DNA of 64,000 bases, from NCBI RefSeq assembly GCF_000970025.1, contig NZ_CP009528.1:1661168-1725167 (forward strand). The letters are read 5' to 3'. Origin of the DNA: Methanosarcina barkeri MS. Lineage in GTDB: Archaea > Halobacteriota > Methanosarcinia > Methanosarcinales > Methanosarcinaceae. Position 1 is the stretch's first letter. Every line of letters begins with the position of its first letter. This document shows positions 61,719 to 64,000 of the stretch, piece after piece. The notes beneath the pieces were generated by a model. That model was not told the origin of the DNA. It saw only the letters and a list, made by a program, of their open reading frames with translations, and searched no databases. Made by a program: the position numbers and the translations under genes.

Positions 61719-62093
61719 ATGAAAAAAGTAAGTTTTTTAGTGATCGGCTTGCTACTTATGTCAATAGTAGCTATGTCAGGATGTGCTGATAATAAGACAT
61801 CTGACAATACTGCTCCTGCAGAAGAGAATGCAGGCAATATGTCAGCTAATAATACTATGCCTCCAGGAGGAGAAAACCAAGGTCAGATGCCACCTGACAA
61901 CGCTACTATGCCCCCAGAAGGAGCTCCAGGTAACATGTCAGGTAATGGTTCCATGTATCATGGAGACGCTCCAGGTAACATGTCAGGTAACATGTCAGGT
62001 AACGGTTCCATGTATCATGGAGATGCTCCAGGTAACATGTCAATGCCCCCTGAAGGAGCTCCTCAGGCAGGAAATGCAGATAACATGTCATAA
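61719..62093 (+). CDS. Sequon- and Met-rich surface lipoprotein
   Basis: The 124 residues start with a lipoprotein signal (KKVSFLVIGLLLMSIVAMS, then GCAD, the lipobox). The mature part is low-complexity: MPPEGAPGNMSGNGSMYHGD units, with about 15 N-x-S/T sequons, many Met, and no Lys/Arg. Such a chain should be heavily N-glycosylated outside the membrane; the Met/His pattern could bind copper (inference). I know no family. GAGGT lies upstream of the ATG. Confidence 0.75.
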   Translation: MKKVSFLVIGLLLMSIVAMSGCADNKTSDNTAPAEENAGNMSANNTMPPGGENQGQMPPDNATMPPEGAPGNMSGNGSMYHGDAPGNMSGNMSGNGSMYHGDAPGNMSMPPEGAPQAGNADNMS

Positions 62094-62377
62094 TTTGACT
62101 AGTTGAAACATGGCTTTCAACTGGTTAAACAAGGCTAAAAGGTAGTTGATTAAATAACAGGTTTACTACCTTTACCTTGACTTTTTGATTATGCTTTAAA
62201 TTTCTCGCATCGGTAGTAAAGGTTTATCCTTAATTGTTAGAGAGAATCAAAAACAATATCTTAGAAGATATTGAAGAGATATTCTATTTTAGGTGTGATT
62301 CTTGTCAGAGTAGCTATAAAAATGCCCTAAAAATCTTATCCGTACTGAAACTGTCTGAAAATCACATGGAAGCCAGA

Positions 62378-62440
62378 ATTACCGAAGCAAGGGCCAGAGA
62401 AGCGTTAAATGCATCTGCAAAAATAACAGAGATTGTTTAA
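62378..62440 (+). pseudogene. Duplicated 3' tail of the PHP phosphatase gene
   Basis: The frame ITEARAREALNASAKITEIV matches the last 21 residues of the PHP protein (LTEAKAREVLKASAKTIADIV) and shares the stop and following bases. The rest of the 68-residue open frame (62234 on) has no resemblance to that protein. It is a partial duplication 1.5 kb downstream of the parent. Confidence 0.75.
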
Positions 62441-62475
62441 ATTATGGTTTTTAGCTTTATATTTTTCTCTCTATA

Positions 62476-63939
62476 TCAAGAAAAATATTTTTTCTTTATA
62501 ATATATAGCCCCAGGGATATGATGCCACTCACTACTGCAATAATAATACCAGCAACTATTGGATGTTCCAATACAGATTTTTTGGAACTTAGATCTTGAC
62601 CTATTAGTGTGAAAGAAGAGGATGTACTTGGTCTAAACTGATTATTGCCTTTATATCTTGCTATTATCGAATGTGAGCCATTTGAAAGCAATGAAGTATC
62701 CAAAATTGCTTGTCCATCACTTAAAGTTTCAGTTCCTATGGATGTGGCCCCTTCCATGAAGGTGACTGTGCCTGAAGGTTTTTCTGTTACTTGAGACGTT
62801 GCACTAACTGTAGCAGTAAGTGTTCTTGATTCCCCAACAAGAAATCGATTGGGTGAAGAAGTTAAAGTAGTCATTGTTTCCACTCTGGATCCTGGAACAG
62901 AACCTATAAACTGACCTAAACCAGAAGGAAGAATTCCTACAGAAATTGGCTGGCCCATAACTGTTTTGGTTTCAGTGTCAATTACAGAAACAGTGCCTCC
63001 AAGATCATCAGTGGTGCCGGAATTTGTCACATATATCTTTGTTCCATTTTTGTTGACTGCAACTCCACAAGGATTTTTTCCTACAGTTATATTTGTAACA
63101 TCTTTTGTGGTTGTGTTAATCACAGAGACTGTGCCCATGGGAGTGTTATGGTTTGCCACATATACCCATTTTTCATCTGGTGTGACTGCAATTCCATGAG
63201 GATCTTTTCCTGCAGTTAAATTGTCTGTAACTTCATTGGTTATTGTGTTAATTACAGAAACATTGCTACTCTCCATGTTCGTGACATATACTTTTGTTCC
63301 ATTCTTGTTGACCGCAACTCCATAGGGTTTGACTCCTACGTTTACCGTCTTTGTAACATTGTTCGTTACTGTGTTAATCACAGAGATAGTATTGCTGCCG
63401 GTGTTAGCCACATATATCCTTGATCCGTCCGGGGTGATTGCAATTCCGCAAGGGTCGGTTCCTACAGGTATATCAGAAGCTTTGTTGGTTATTAGGTCAA
63501 CTGCACGGACTTTTCCATTCAATAATTTTGCCACATATACTTTTTGTTCATACGGATAGATTGCAACTCCAGCAGGTTTGCCTGGTTTGCCTTCTTCTAC
63601 ATTCATCGATGTAACCTCTTCGGTGGCCGTATCAATTATGGAAACAGTACGTCCGGGAATGTCGTCATTACCAAAGTTAGTCACATATACCTTTGTTCCA
63701 TCAAGGCTAATTGCAACACCCACAGGAACATTTCCCACAGGCACCGTGGAGATAACAGCGTCAGTTGTTGTGTTAATCACAGAAACAGTATTGCTTTTTT
63801 CATTAGGCACATATGCATATTCAGCGGACAAGTCGCTATGCGCAGTAGCCACCAACTCTATAGATGAAATAATAATTAAAAGTAAGAGAAAAGCTGTTGA
63901 AGTTAAAAACAGTGAGTATGATTTGTCCCCCTTTCTCAT
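62476..63939 (-). CDS. YVTN beta-propeller surface protein
   Basis: Order: signal peptide/anchor (1-33); about seven beta-propeller blades with YVTN-type repeats (KVYVTNFGNDD, RIYVANTGSNTISVINT, KVYVTNMESSN, WVYVANHNT, KIYVTNSGT) to about residue 350; an Ig-like (Big_3-type) domain (about 365-455); and a C-terminal transmembrane helix. Such proteins form part of the Methanosarcina cell surface. N-glycosylation sequons are frequent. The right part of the window (63940-64000) is its promoter side. Confidence 0.93.
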   Translation of the reverse strand: MRKGDKSYSLFLTSTAFLLLLIIISSIELVATAHSDLSAEYAYVPNEKSNTVSVINTTTDAVISTVPVGNVPVGVAISLDGTKVYVTNFGNDDIPGRTVSIIDTATEEVTSMNVEEGKPGKPAGVAIYPYEQKVYVAKLLNGKVRAVDLITNKASDIPVGTDPCGIAITPDGSRIYVANTGSNTISVINTVTNNVTKTVNVGVKPYGVAVNKNGTKVYVTNMESSNVSVINTITNEVTDNLTAGKDPHGIAVTPDEKWVYVANHNTPMGTVSVINTTTKDVTNITVGKNPCGVAVNKNGTKIYVTNSGTTDDLGGTVSVIDTETKTVMGQPISVGILPSGLGQFIGSVPGSRVETMTTLTSSPNRFLVGESRTLTATVSATSQVTEKPSGTVTFMEGATSIGTETLSDGQAILDTSLLSNGSHSIIARYKGNNQFRPSTSSSFTLIGQDLSSKKSVLEHPIVAGIIIAVVSGIISLGLYIIKKKYFS

Positions 63940-64000
63940 TTATGTTACATCCTTAAAATATAATATATATAAATTAGATTTCGCAAATAAGTTTGAGATG

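Overview
The window reads as a chromosomal segment of a Methanosarcina-type methanogenic archaeon, possibly close to M. barkeri or M. mazei. The evidence is archaeal core genes (Hel308, ABCE1, LSm next to L37e, a TRAM-containing FtsJ/RlmE), coenzyme F420 synthesis (CofE), methanogen-type DapL, TrpB2 and ThiDN, the Methanosarcinales family DUF1699, a PGF-CTERM surface protein, long AT-rich intergenic regions full of short tandem repeats, and frequent TTG/GTG starts.

Layout. 0.2-6 kb is a sulfur/cysteine block: cysteine desulfurase, IscU scaffold, a 5'-truncated nadA relic, tRNA-Cys(GCA), O-acetylhomoserine sulfhydrylase and a MetX-CBS fusion. The same palindrome (core TCACAATTGTGA) lies in pairs just downstream of the TATA box of both iscS and tRNA-Cys, which suggests one repressor controls sulfur mobilisation and cysteine decoding. 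6.4-7.1 kb is an XRE repressor plus DUF2178 membrane protein behind two identical 20-bp operators. 8.9-15.2 kb holds DUF1699 copy A, hisD, hel308 and abce1, all on the minus strand. 15.8-19 kb is a decay zone with an isocitrate-dehydrogenase relic, a 130-bp MITE and a 1,279-bp IS that split an alpha/beta-hydrolase gene. 19-29 kb carries an EMC6-like protein, an MBL hydrolase, DUF1699 copy B, thioredoxin, a Cys/Gly-rich miniprotein, cofE and a folate-type operon (DHPS-like, metV, metF).

29-32 kb holds TnpB relics, DUF1699 copy C and a truncated secreted protein. 32-38 kb is conserved metabolism: trpB2, thiDN, lsm-rpl37e-purF and a YjbQ-type enzyme. 38-47.6 kb is a second mobile-element graveyard: an IS1634-like relic, an IS5-like relic that probably parented the MITEs, and a second identical 1,279-bp IS inside the signal peptide of a secreted protein. 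It also holds an NlpC/P60-PKD-PGF-CTERM protein and a broken PD-(D/E)XK-like gene. 47.7-64 kb has dapL, a metal permease, two nitroreductases, a bactofilin-like membrane protein, small enzymes some of which may be acquired, DUF1275, rlmE, a PHP phosphatase with a duplicated tail, strong hairpins, a sequon-rich lipoprotein and a YVTN beta-propeller surface protein.

I found no CRISPR array, no rRNA and only one tRNA. The observations I would follow first are the shared palindrome regulon, the twin-operator XRE/DUF2178 unit, the three dispersed DUF1699 paralogs, the IS/MITE family relationships (with reading frames restored by in-silico excision), and the two unusual small proteins (Cys/Gly-rich and sequon/Met-rich).
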